Assembly: GCA_964439435.1 (NCBI GenBank)
Contig: CAYTOF010000006.1
Location: 1-48,095, forward strand
DNA: 48,095 nt
Reading direction: 5' to 3'
Source of the DNA: CAYTOF01 sp964439435
GTDB lineage: Bacteria > Bacillota > Clostridia > Oscillospirales > QAMX01
Shown here: positions 15,412 to 23,000 of the stretch, piece by piece
How positions within the stretch are numbered: the stretch's first letter is position 1
How the letters are laid out: every line of letters begins with the position of its first letter
Program-made: the position numbers and the translations under genes
The notes under the pieces: model-generated
What the model saw: the letters and a program-made list of their open reading frames with translations, nothing else
Told to the model about the DNA's origin: nothing
Database searches by the model: none

Positions 15412-16344
15412 TTATTTATTGCCCTTATCGTCTGTGACACTTTCTTTTAAGCCCAGTGCAATGGATGCAAGACCTTTGAGCTCAGATGGCAGTAGAATCT
15501 TTGTGGCTTTACCGTCTGCCATTTTTTCCCATGTCTCAAGGCTTTTCAAAATCAACACATTTTCCTGCGGGTTGCTTTTGTTCAACAACTCAAGCCCTGC
15601 CGCGGTGGCCTCATTGACCTTTAAAATTGCCTCTGCGCGACCCTGTGCTTCTTTTATCGTCGCCTCTCTGACGGCTTCCGCACGCAAAATCGCAGCTTCT
15701 TTTTCGGCTTGTGCATTGAGAATCTGGCTTTCTTTATGGCCCTCGGCAACTAAAATGGCACTCCTCTTCTCCCCTTCCGCTCTGAGAATCAGTTCGCGGC
15801 GTTCCCGCTCAGCTTTCATTTGCTTTTCCATGGCATCTTGAATTTCGCGCGGGGGCAGTATGTTTTTCAACTCAACACGGTTGACTTTTATACCCCAAGG
15901 ATCTGTCGCCTCGTCCAAAATAATCCTGAGTCTGGAGTTGATGATATCTCTTGATGTCAGCGTTTGATCCAGCTCAAGCTCGCCGATTATATTCCTCAAG
16001 GTTGTCGCTGAGAGGATCTCAATCGCTTGAATCGGACGCTCGACACCGTATGTATAGAGCTTGGGGTCGGTTATCTGGAAATACACAACAGTGTCAATCT
16101 GCATGGTTACGTTGTCTTTTGTGATAACCGGTTGCGGCGGGAAATCTATTACCTGTTCTTTTAAAGAAATCCTGTTTTTTACTCTGTCAAAAAATGGAAA
16201 TTTGAAGTGCAAACCTGTTTTCCAAGTAGCATTATAGGCACCCAATCGCTCTACAACAGATGCATATGCCTGAGGGACAATTTTGATACATGTCACCGTG
16301 ATTAAAATCACAGCAACCGGGATAGCAATAATTAACCATTCCAT
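15412..16344 (-). CDS. SPFH/stomatin-like membrane protein
   Basis: A 310-residue slipin-type band-7 protein. Residues 1-22 are a membrane segment (WLIIAIPVAVILITVTCI). The SPFH domain follows to about 190 (VERLGAYNATWKTGLHFKFP, DPWGIKVNRVELKNILPP). Then comes a long Ala/Glu-rich coiled coil (about 190-265; repeated AEGEK, AQAEKEAAILRAEA) and a C-terminal segment typical of the QmcA/stomatin group (LLNKSNPQENVLILKSLETW). Such proteins form membrane-anchored rings that scaffold proteases. A GGAGG site lies 7 bp before the ATG. It is 22 bp downstream of an NfeD gene, the usual partner, so the pair should form one membrane complex. Confidence 0.93.
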   Translation of the reverse strand: MEWLIIAIPVAVILITVTCIKIVPQAYASVVERLGAYNATWKTGLHFKFPFFDRVKNRISLKEQVIDFPPQPVITKDNVTMQIDTVVYFQITDPKLYTYGVERPIQAIEILSATTLRNIIGELELDQTLTSRDIINSRLRIILDEATDPWGIKVNRVELKNILPPREIQDAMEKQMKAERERRELILRAEGEKRSAILVAEGHKESQILNAQAEKEAAILRAEAVREATIKEAQGRAEAILKVNEATAAGLELLNKSNPQENVLILKSLETWEKMADGKATKILLPSELKGLASIALGLKESVTDDKGNK

Positions 16345-16366
16345 GATAAAACCTCCGATTTAAATT

Positions 16367-16840
16367 TTATTCGCAGTTTTTTTGATCGTCTTTTTCCTTC
16401 TCACTGTTTTCTTGAGATAGGATTTCAGACACTATCAGTTTTACGCCGGTTATTTTTTCTATAATAACTTTGCTGCCTTCCGGTATTTTTTCTCCGTCTT
16501 TGGATAGTGCACTCCATATCTGACCGTTCACTTTCACTTGGCCTGTGGCTTGGTCGTTGTCTATATCCAAAGTGACCACTCCGCTGTCACCCAAAAGCGC
16601 ATCTGCATTTGTCTTAACTATTTTGGGCCTGGCAAAACGTCTGTACAGAGGCCTTGTCAATATGATAAGCAAAATCGATGCACCAACAAAAACAACGATT
16701 TGCACCCAAATTTCCGCTCCGACCAAAGTCGCGACGAGGGAAAACAATGCGGCAACACAAAACCAGATGGAGACAAGCTGTGGTGTCACCAACTCAATTA
16801 CAGCAAATGAAATCGCAAGGGCAACCCAAATACCCAGCAT
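16367..16840 (-). CDS. NfeD-like membrane protein
   Basis: A 157-residue short NfeD protein without the N-terminal protease domain. It has three or four membrane helices (residues about 1-75: GIWVALAISFAVIELV, LVSIWFCVAALFSLVATLVG, IVVFVGASILLIIL) and a C-terminal OB-fold domain from about 85 (LLGDSGVVTLDI, GQVKVNGQIWSALSKDGEKI, GSKVIIEKITGVKLIV). The ATG at 16840 is preferred to the TTG at 16849 because AAAGG sits 9 nt before the ATG but only 1-2 nt before the TTG. NfeD OB domains bind the SPFH partner encoded immediately downstream. A charged tail (SEKEKDDQKNCE) ends the protein. Confidence 0.9.
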   Translation of the reverse strand: MLGIWVALAISFAVIELVTPQLVSIWFCVAALFSLVATLVGAEIWVQIVVFVGASILLIILTRPLYRRFARPKIVKTNADALLGDSGVVTLDIDNDQATGQVKVNGQIWSALSKDGEKIPEGSKVIIEKITGVKLIVSEILSQENSEKEKDDQKNCE

Positions 16841-16954
16841 TTTATCCAACCTTTCAAGATTATAAAATCTTCATATTTTGATGCCAACATTACTTTTATC
16901 GGCGCAATCAGAAAACACTTCACATAAGGCAAAATAAATGTTGTTTTCGTTTTT

Positions 16955-16983
16955 ATTATATCATTTATACGGTTGTTTTTCAA
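16955..16983 (-). promoter_or_regulatory. Promoter of the nfeD-SPFH operon
   Basis: On the minus strand TTGAAA, a 17-bp spacer and TATAAT (complement of 16955-16960) lie about 115 bp before the nfeD start. Confidence 0.6.
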
Positions 16984-17016
16984 TATAATTTGTATAGCGG
17001 TGAAATCTCCGCTGTC

Positions 17017-17047
17017 ATTTGACATTTCAAATCTTATGATGCATAAT
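17017..17047 (+). promoter_or_regulatory. GH28-like gene promoter with 16-bp palindromic operator
   Basis: TTGACA (17019-17024), 17 bp, CATAAT (17042-17047). The -35 box is embedded in ATTTGACATTTCAAAT (17017-17032), identical to the copy at 14116. A half-site ATTTGACAT recurs at 17046. The layout suits a repressor that blocks the -35 region. Confidence 0.6.
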
Positions 17048-17077
17048 TTGACATATACCTTATCAAGGTTGTGCCAT

Positions 17078-18235
17078 ATGTCCAATACGCCTTTAGAATT
17101 GAACAAAAAAGGAGAGTCAATTGTGTTTACGGAAAGCAACAGCTATTATGCAAGCGACAAAGCGTTTTACGCTTCTTCTGATGCTAAAACCATTCAAAAT
17201 GCCATAAACACCGCCACTGCCGACGGCATCAACAAAGTCATCATCCCAAGACACAACAGACGTTCTGATTCATCTGTGTGGATAATAGACGAGACCATTC
17301 TACTGCCTTCTGGTATAACGGTTGTCCTTGACGACTGTTATATCAAGATGGCCGACAACGTCTTTTGCAATTGTTTTAAAAACAGCAATGCCAATACCCC
17401 CGCCGGTTTGAATGCCGAGGGCGAACAGCAAAACATCTCCATTCTCGGTTTTGGTGCTGCGGAGATCGACGGCGGAAATCACAATGGACTCACAGAAAAA
17501 ACCTCTCTGAAAGATGGGTTTCCTCACATCTCAAGCAACCTGACCGTGTATCTCCACAATGTCAAAAACTTTAAAATAGGCGGCTTTCGCATATCAAATC
17601 AGCGTTGGTGGGCCATGGCTTTCATGTTTTGCCGCTATGGGCGCATTTTTGATATGAGCTTTCATGCACACAACACCGCACCGAATCAAGATGGGATAGA
17701 CCTTCGCGTGGGTTGCAACAACATCACAATCGAAAACATCACCGGTTTTACAGGAGATGATACTGTTGCACTGACAGCGCTTCTCAGCCCGGTTTTCGAA
17801 GCCAAGCAGTTTGTGGCGGGCAAAGAGAGCGACATCCACAGTGTTATAATAAGAAATATCGTCTCAAATGCCGGCACAAATGCCGTTATCCGCCTGCTAA
17901 ACCATGACGGTAACAAGCTTTACAATATCATAATAGACAATGTGATTGACTCCTCGCCGATTGGCTCCGAAAAAAGACTCGGGGCGCTCCTGCGCATAGG
18001 CGAAAATCATTATTTCCAAAATAGACCTGTCAAGGCCGGAGAGACTTTTAATATCATTGCAAACAACATAATCTCCAGAGCAAAATACGCCGTCTGCATA
18101 AGCGCCTGTCTTTCCGACAGCACAATTTCGAATGTAATGACCTTTGACGAAAAAAGCCTGCTTCTCGGCACAAGAGGCGGTGCGGTTATTGAAAATGTCA
18201 AAATCAACAACGAGAATATAGATAATTTAAATTAG
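17078..18235 (+). CDS. GH28-like right-handed beta-helix protein
   Basis: A 385-residue protein starting at the ATG behind AAGG; longer upstream frames would overlap the promoter. The N-terminus fits the pectate-lyase superfamily opening (AKTIQNAINTATADGINKVI). The beta helix carries two GH28 motifs: NQDGID (203-208, normally N-T-D) and GDDTVAL (226-232, normally DD catalytic acids). The GHG and R-I-K motifs that complete the GH28 site are not evident, so it may be a lyase-like, exo-acting or inactive relative. There is no signal peptide, suggesting intracellular action on oligogalacturonide-like sugars taken up from outside. Nearby SGNH esterases and sugar dehydrogenase/isomerase genes support a carbohydrate role. 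Confidence 0.8.
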   Translation: MSNTPLELNKKGESIVFTESNSYYASDKAFYASSDAKTIQNAINTATADGINKVIIPRHNRRSDSSVWIIDETILLPSGITVVLDDCYIKMADNVFCNCFKNSNANTPAGLNAEGEQQNISILGFGAAEIDGGNHNGLTEKTSLKDGFPHISSNLTVYLHNVKNFKIGGFRISNQRWWAMAFMFCRYGRIFDMSFHAHNTAPNQDGIDLRVGCNNITIENITGFTGDDTVALTALLSPVFEAKQFVAGKESDIHSVIIRNIVSNAGTNAVIRLLNHDGNKLYNIIIDNVIDSSPIGSEKRLGALLRIGENHYFQNRPVKAGETFNIIANNIISRAKYAVCISACLSDSTISNVMTFDEKSLLLGTRGGAVIENVKINNENIDNLN

Positions 18236-18265
18236 TAGTTTTACTGTTCAAACACACAAGAAACA

Positions 18266-18303
18266 CCCCATATCGCCGATTGAATAAAGTCGGCTTTATG
18301 GGG
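18266..18303. terminator. Hairpin between convergent genes
   Basis: CCCCATA...GCCGA pairs with TCGGC...TATGGGG (two mismatched bases inside), with a 10-nt loop. U-tracts are weak on both sides. Its place between convergent ends supports a bidirectional terminator. Confidence 0.6.
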
Positions 18304-18343
18304 TTATCACAGTCTTATACAAAATTTCGTGTTTTGATAAATT

Positions 18344-18892
18344 TCAGATATATTTTCCAAGCACAGCAACAACCGCCTGTGCTACCCGCTCATTCCCTTT
18401 TTGCGACAGATGGAGCAAGTCCGGAGCAAAAAGGCTTTCATCTTGACCTAAAACCGCATTCAGATCATTGATTTCAACACTTTCTTTTTCCATAACACCT
18501 TTGGCAGCATCGTTGAAAGAATTTATTGTCTCGTTGTCAATCGCATTTGGCCCCGGTATCACGGGTGTTGTCAGCGCAAACACAATGGGGGTTTGCGGCC
18601 TTTGTCTTTTTATTTCAGCTATGATGCGAGCCAAAGTGTCCGCATAGTCCGATGCTGTTATAAACAAATCATCGCTTGCCAATCTACTGCCATCCCACAA
18701 GCCATTGTTCCAATGGATAACATCCACATCGCCAACTTCATTGAGCCACGCTTTCAGATACCACAGAGTGTAGTGAGCGAATCGACAGTTGTCCTCCGGT
18801 CCCCAAACCTCGGCTTTCCCATCTAACAAATCCTTTACTAAAGGCTGATATCCCATCCTAATCGAATCTCCGAGCAATAAGACTTTTTTCAT
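18344..18892 (-). CDS. SGNH/GDSL hydrolase
   Basis: A 182-residue compact SGNH esterase: GDSI block with Ser10, HWNNGLWD with Asn62/Asn63 of block III, and a terminal DLLHLSQKG carrying Asp158 and His161. No signal peptide or extra domain is present. Families of this size include lysophospholipase-like and carbohydrate-deacetylating esterases. It is only distantly similar to the larger SGNH gene at 14267, which has a different block I context (GSSITQG). AGGAGG precedes the ATG. It is co-directional with the YqeG-like gene, with a 60-bp gap. The substrate is probably an acylated sugar, by context only. Confidence 0.87.
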   Translation of the reverse strand: MKKVLLLGDSIRMGYQPLVKDLLDGKAEVWGPEDNCRFAHYTLWYLKAWLNEVGDVDVIHWNNGLWDGSRLASDDLFITASDYADTLARIIAEIKRQRPQTPIVFALTTPVIPGPNAIDNETINSFNDAAKGVMEKESVEINDLNAVLGQDESLFAPDLLHLSQKGNERVAQAVVAVLGKYI

Positions 18893-18952
18893 AAGGTCTC
18901 CTCCTGTTTTTTATATTTGGCTGTATTCACATTGTTTTAAAATAAATCAATT

Positions 18953-19431
18953 CTATTCCTGCTTTTTTCGGGACTTTCGAAACTTCACCTCGCAACGCCG
19001 TTTAAAACGTTCCGGTGCATTTGGTTTTAAAGCGATAGGATCGACCAAAATTGTGTACATACCGACCAAATTTCCACCCAAAATGTCCGTGAAAATCTGA
19101 TCGCCCACTACAGCCACTTTGTTTTTGTCCGTTGCTCTTAGTTTTTTGGTTGCACTCATAAAACCAAATNNNNNNNNNNGACTTTATTTTGGGCACATAC
19201 AGGTCGGATACGCCTTGCTTTACCATTTGATAAAACGCAAATGGAAATGCCGGCATTTTTCAGATTTTGTAGCCATTCTGTCAGCTCCGGTGTCCATTTT
19301 GTTGTATGATAGGGCATCAAGGTGTCATCAAGATCGCAAATTAACGCAGTGATGCCTCTCTTTTTAAGCCAATCGGGTGTCAGTTCGTGTATATTGCGAA
19401 CGCACTCACGTGGGTGTAATATGCTTCCCAT
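18953..19431 (-). CDS. YqeG-type HAD phosphatase, interrupted by assembly gap
   Basis: A HAD superfamily (IIIA) phosphatase. The ATG is supported by GGAGGAACTCCG. The N-terminal part has the nucleophile motif ICDLDDTLMPYH (D-x-D-x-T) and motif II LSNGKARR (Ser). The C-terminal part after the gap has NKVAVVGDQIFTDILGGNLV (motif III/IV), followed by TILVDPI, both typical of YqeG. Ten N at 19170-19179 fall between them. From the start to the gap is exactly 84 codons; from the gap to the stop is 72 codons plus one base. A filler of ten therefore breaks the frame, and the real gap must be 2 modulo 3, about 30 nt by family comparison. The physiological substrate is not established. Confidence 0.85.
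19170..19179. other. Assembly gap (10 N)
   Basis: Ten N inside the YqeG-like gene. The flanking parts need a length of 2 modulo 3 to join in frame, so the number is a placeholder. Confidence 0.95.
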
Positions 19432-19681
19432 CGGAGTTCCTCCGTCTATATTCTGATATTTAGATTTTCGATATGACAAAAGTTCTGTTTGTCTTACCGG
19501 CTTCAAACTGCATATCTCACTTCGGATATTATACCATGTCATAAGCTAACATGCCACACTTTAGCTTGTCTTTGAATACAAGTGTCTTTGGATTGTAGTT
19601 GTTTTATTAGACAAACAGATTCAATTTATCTTTTTTTCACTATTTACCTTTTTATGTCCTTTCAGAATCAAATTCACAGTG

Positions 19682-19711
19682 TTGCACATCAAAGTCAGAG
19701 TGTGATATAAT
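19682..19711 (+). promoter_or_regulatory. Promoter of the Gfo/Idh/MocA gene
   Basis: TTGCAC (19682-19687), an 18-bp spacer, TATAAT (19706-19711), then AGGAGG and the start codon. Confidence 0.6.
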
Positions 19712-19738
19712 CATATCAATATTTAGGAGGTGCTTGTC

Positions 19739-20713
19739 ATGGAAAAAGTCAAACTTTGTTTTGTCGGTTGCGGTGGTATCTCGCAATATCACCTGTCTCA
19801 TCTCGTCACATTTGACGATGTCGAATTCTGTGGATTTCACGATATCCGACGCGAGAGGGCCGAAGAAAAAAGCTCTTATGCCAAAGGTGGAAGAGTTTAC
19901 GATTGCTTTGAAGAAATGCTTGACACAGAAAAACCGGATGCTCTTTATATTTGTGTCCCCCCTGATCAACACGGCAAAATTGAATTCGAAGCCATAAAGC
20001 GTGGGATCGATTTCTTTGTCGAAAAACCCATGGCTCTTTCCATGGACCTCGCTCACGAAATCAGAGATCGCGCTGCGACTGCGGATCTTATCACTGCCGT
20101 CGGATTTCAAGACAGATACTTGGACATCATCGCTCGCGTGAAAGACTTTATAAATGACCGAACCGTTGCATTGGTTGACGGTGCGTGGGTTGGCGGTATT
20201 CCCGGCGTATATTGGTGGCCAAAATACTCAACCTCAGGCGGCCAAATTGTCGAACAAAACATCCATCTGTTTGACATGACCAGATATCTCTTTGGTGAAC
20301 CCGATCGTGTCTATTGCACAGGCGGAAAAGGCATAGTCAAGCGTGACAACTACGACCTTCATGACTACTCCTCCGCCGTTATAACCATGAAAAATGGCGT
20401 AGTAGTCAATCTGTTTACAGGGTGTTATACATCCAATCACCCGGGATTTAAAAACGGCTTGCGTATCCACTGCGTGGATGCAGAAGTTGATTACGCTTTG
20501 CGCAATCATGTGGTCTTCACGACCTCCGACGAAGTCTTGCGTTATAACCGAGTAGCCGACAACGGCGTCGATCTTGACAGATCCTTTATCGATGCAGTCA
20601 AGAGCCGCAACCAGAGCCTGGTTCGTTCCCCCTATGCAGATGCATGTAAAACCCTTGCCTTAACTCTTGCGTGCAATCTCTCCATGGAAACAGGCGAGGA
20701 GATAAAGCTCTAA
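19739..20713 (+). CDS. Gfo/Idh/MocA-family NAD(P)-dependent dehydrogenase
   Basis: A 324-residue oxidoreductase; ATG 19739 is 8 bp after AGGAGG and is preferred to a GTG nine bases upstream that overlaps it. The Rossmann fold opens KLCFVGCGGISQYHLSHL (G-x-G-G-I). The family EKP motif is present (DFFVEKPMALSMDLAHE), with the catalytic Lys. The C-terminal domain carries the Asp/His region GGQIVEQNIHLFDMTRYLFG (usual G-G-x-x-x-D-x-G-x-H-x-x-D with changes). Family members oxidise or epimerise inositols, sugar acids and amino-sugars. Together with the isomerase gene 71 bp downstream it probably forms a pathway for sugar or cyclitol use. The substrate is not deducible. Confidence 0.88.
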   Translation: MEKVKLCFVGCGGISQYHLSHLVTFDDVEFCGFHDIRRERAEEKSSYAKGGRVYDCFEEMLDTEKPDALYICVPPDQHGKIEFEAIKRGIDFFVEKPMALSMDLAHEIRDRAATADLITAVGFQDRYLDIIARVKDFINDRTVALVDGAWVGGIPGVYWWPKYSTSGGQIVEQNIHLFDMTRYLFGEPDRVYCTGGKGIVKRDNYDLHDYSSAVITMKNGVVVNLFTGCYTSNHPGFKNGLRIHCVDAEVDYALRNHVVFTTSDEVLRYNRVADNGVDLDRSFIDAVKSRNQSLVRSPYADACKTLALTLACNLSMETGEEIKL

Positions 20714-20784
20714 TCAACTGTAGTGATACTGTCTGAAATTGATATGATGCAGTACAAAATATATTTTTATGTGAGGAGGGTTTT

Positions 20785-21570
20785 ATGTTTACATTGTCTG
20801 CCGCCGCAGGATGGTTTTCCTGTGATTATGACCAAAAATACTATGAAGCAGGCCGTTGCGGTTTTAAAGCCATGGAGGATTTAGGCTGGGCTAACCGCGA
20901 CCTTGATCGTATAAAAACAGCAATAAGAGAAAGTGGTGTCGTACCTTCTTGTCTTCTGTTCCAATCGAAAGACGAAAAAACGGCTTCATTGATTGCCAAT
21001 AGCCACGGCATTGTTTGGGAAGACGCCCATGATGCTTTCATACAGTCCATTGAAGAAACTGTAGCAGCCGCAAAATACATAGGCTGTCCAAATATCGTTG
21101 TCACAACCGGAAACGAAAGAACCGATGTTTCACGCTATGTGCAACATACAAATGTCGTCACCGCACTCCGTGCAGCAGCACCCTTGCTCAAAGGAACAGG
21201 TGTACGCATCGTCTTAGAGCCTTTGAATGTGCTTGTTGACCACGGCGGTTATTACCTTGCAACCTCTGATGAAACCGCTGAAGTTATTGCAGAAGTCGGA
21301 AGCCCCGACGTGCTTATGCTGTTTGATGTCTACCATCAACAGATAACCGAGGGCAATATCATTGCAAATATACGCAAACACATCTCCAAAATCGGCCATT
21401 TCCATGTGGCGGATGTACCAGGCAGAAGAGAGCCCGGCACAGGTGAGCTCAACTACCGCAACATATTCAAGGCTATTGCAGAAACAGGCTATCAAGGTTT
21501 CGTCGCCTTTGAGTGCGGCCGCTCTAAAGATGCCGAGACAGTCTGCGCCGAAATGCTCAGCCTTATGTAG
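20785..21570 (+). CDS. Hydroxypyruvate-isomerase-like sugar isomerase (TIM barrel)
   Basis: A 261-residue AP-endonuclease-2-type TIM barrel closest to the Hyi group: EPLNVLVDHGGYYL (metal-binding Glu), LMLFDVYHQQITEGNI (Asp, His) and GHFHVADVPGRREPGTGELN (His, Arg, Glu) are all intact. Such enzymes interconvert hydroxypyruvate and tartronate semialdehyde, or related keto-sugars, with a divalent metal. GAGGAGGG precedes the ATG. It follows the Gfo/Idh/MocA gene on the same strand, a pairing common in inositol, pectin or aldonate catabolism. Confidence 0.9.
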   Translation: MFTLSAAAGWFSCDYDQKYYEAGRCGFKAMEDLGWANRDLDRIKTAIRESGVVPSCLLFQSKDEKTASLIANSHGIVWEDAHDAFIQSIEETVAAAKYIGCPNIVVTTGNERTDVSRYVQHTNVVTALRAAAPLLKGTGVRIVLEPLNVLVDHGGYYLATSDETAEVIAEVGSPDVLMLFDVYHQQITEGNIIANIRKHISKIGHFHVADVPGRREPGTGELNYRNIFKAIAETGYQGFVAFECGRSKDAETVCAEMLSLM

Positions 21571-21605
21571 CACAATGCTCTAAACGATATTTCTCACACC
21601 AATAT

Positions 21606-21645
21606 TTGGGCCTGTAAATCTTCTGTTTGAGTTTTACAGGCCCAA
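21606..21645 (+). promoter_or_regulatory. 13-bp stem-loop just before the ATP-grasp gene
   Basis: TTGGGCCTGTAAA (21606-21618) and TTTACAGGCCCAA (21633-21645) form a perfect stem with a 14-nt loop. There is no U-run on either strand, and the GAAAGG ribosome binding site of the next gene begins immediately after it. It could terminate weakly, protect mRNA or regulate translation. Confidence 0.6.
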
Positions 21646-21658
21646 GAAAGGCACTTTT

Positions 21659-22657
21659 ATGAGGAGATTTTCTTATCTGCTCAAAAGATTGATAAGGATA
21701 GATTTTGGTCGCCTTTTCCGTACTTTAAAGCAGACATCAAAAAAATCCGGTCGAAGCACAATTTACATCGCCTTTGACATGCTCCGTTGCGCAGTTGTCT
21801 ATCTCGCTGCGCCTGCAGATTATGCGCTGTTTGAGTTTTACAATCTCACAAAGAGACAGCGCAAAACATTTGTGACGCGGGGTATAAATGACAAGCTTGT
21901 CAAAAAATACAATGACAAGAGTCTTTGGCATGTTTTCGATAACAAAGACGAGTTCAACACTGTCTTTTCAAAATATATCGGCAGAAAATGGTTGAAGTTA
22001 CACGTAGACCAATATGAAGAGTTTTCGAATTTTGTCTCCGACAAAGAAGTCATCTTTTATAAGCCGCTGTCCCTCTCATGCGGCTGGGGCATCGAAAAAA
22101 TCAAACTAAAGGAGCACGAGGATAAAAAAACACTTTTTCTCGACCTATGTTCTCGCGGAGATGGTCTTGTGGAGGAGCAAATCATACAGCACAACATTAT
22201 GGCCAAGCTCTACCCCGGTTCTGTCAACACCGTTCGACTTGTCACCATAAATAACGGTAAAGAAGTAGCCGTTGTCTTTGCTTTCCTCAGAGTCGGTAAT
22301 GGCCGTGTTGTTGACAATCTAAACAGCGGAGGCATGGCAGCACCCATAGATCCCGTGATGGGCATTGTCACACATCCCGCCGCCGACAAAGACTTTAAAG
22401 CCTATGAAGTTCACCCCGAAACCGGAACAGCATTTGTCGGTTTTGAAATCCCGCGTTTTCACATGGCTGTCGAAACAGTGAAAGAAGCGGCGCTCATAGT
22501 GCCTCAGATGGGTTATGTCGGTTGGGATATCTCAATCACACCAGACAGTCTTTGTTTTGTCGAGGCAAATAGTTATCCCGGACACGACATTTTACAGTTG
22601 CCCCCTCATGTACCGAATAAAATCGGTTTGATGGAGAGAATCGAAAGATTCCTGTAG
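21659..22657 (+). CDS. Sugar-transfer-associated ATP-grasp protein
   Basis: A 332-residue protein of the ATP-grasp group often found beside polysaccharide and teichoic-acid genes. The N-terminal 60 residues are basic and helical (RRFSYLLKRLIRIDFGRLFR). The ATP-grasp core spans about 100-330: FYKPLSLSCGWGIEKIK (ATP-binding Lys and Gly-rich loop), VEEQIIQHNIMAKLYPGSVN (E-x-x-I), VNTVRLVTI, and GYVGWDISITPDSLCFVEAN (Asp, Glu-x-Asn metal site), then SYPGHD. These enzymes join a carboxylate to an amine or other nucleophile via acyl-phosphate, but no substrate is established for the group. GAAAGG precedes the ATG. It follows the isomerase gene by 88 bp including a strong stem-loop. Confidence 0.83.
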   Translation: MRRFSYLLKRLIRIDFGRLFRTLKQTSKKSGRSTIYIAFDMLRCAVVYLAAPADYALFEFYNLTKRQRKTFVTRGINDKLVKKYNDKSLWHVFDNKDEFNTVFSKYIGRKWLKLHVDQYEEFSNFVSDKEVIFYKPLSLSCGWGIEKIKLKEHEDKKTLFLDLCSRGDGLVEEQIIQHNIMAKLYPGSVNTVRLVTINNGKEVAVVFAFLRVGNGRVVDNLNSGGMAAPIDPVMGIVTHPAADKDFKAYEVHPETGTAFVGFEIPRFHMAVETVKEAALIVPQMGYVGWDISITPDSLCFVEANSYPGHDILQLPPHVPNKIGLMERIERFL

Positions 22658-22691
22658 TCATCATGGTACAAAAAGCGTAGTTTGAGGATTA

Positions 22692-22720
22692 TTGACATTG
22701 ACAGCTCACGGTTGTATAAT
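22692..22720 (+). promoter_or_regulatory. Perfect consensus promoter for the mgtA leader
   Basis: TTGACA (22692-22697), exactly 17 bp, TATAAT (22715-22720). Such a strong promoter 280 bp before the gene implies that expression is controlled after initiation. Confidence 0.85.
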
Positions 22721-22726
22721 CTAAAA

Positions 22727-22945
22727 GAGCATTTATTTCTTTAGAGCACTCTGTATTGCATGAACAAATTGGGAGTGAGATTATGGACGGCAAGCCCCGA
22801 AGTACATTGAGCATCTCTATGCTTACAAGTACACGGGCATAATAAACCGAGAAGCCGGCGTAGTTCTCAGTTTTCTGTGCACCGATTCACATAATTGGCG
22901 CATTTAGAAAATGTCATTTTATCGCCGCCTTTCGGGGCGGCTTTT
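22727..22945 (+). ncRNA. Candidate structured 5' leader (attenuator) of mgtA
   Basis: About 200 nt between a consensus promoter and an intrinsic terminator, all upstream of the P-type ATPase gene. GCCCCGAA (22794-22801) is perfectly complementary to TTCGGGGC (22931-22938) inside the terminator's loop and 3' arm, giving a possible antiterminator. The M-box (ykoK) and yybP-ykoY core sequences expected for a Mg or Mn riboswitch were not found. A short frame with a GGGAGTGAG site (MDGKPRSTLSISMLTSTRA, from 22783) could be a leader peptide. A startless open frame of 42 codons (22779-22907) overlaps it and may be a gene remnant. Class and ligand are unknown. Confidence 0.45.
22924..22945 (+). terminator. 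Intrinsic terminator inside the mgtA leader
   Basis: GCCGCC (22924-22929), loop TTTCGG, GGCGGC (22936-22941), then TTTT. It stands between the promoter and the ATPase gene, so it must be bypassed for expression. Confidence 0.75.
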
Positions 22946-23000
22946 CGCAGCCTTTTTATGCCCTCCCTCAAATTTATCAAAATAGAAAGGGATGGTTCCG

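Noticed and set aside
16973..17077. N-terminal extension of the GH28-like protein
   Set aside because: It would overlap the promoter and operator; the ATG at 17078 has a ribosome binding site and fits the family.
22779..22907. Small gene in the mgtA leader (42 open codons ending SFLCTDSHNWRI)
   Set aside because: No start codon exists after the upstream TGA and no ribosome binding site fits; it is more likely a remnant or chance.
22727..22945. M-box (ykoK) or yybP-ykoY riboswitch
   Set aside because: The expected conserved cores were not found by eye; a model-based search could still overturn this.
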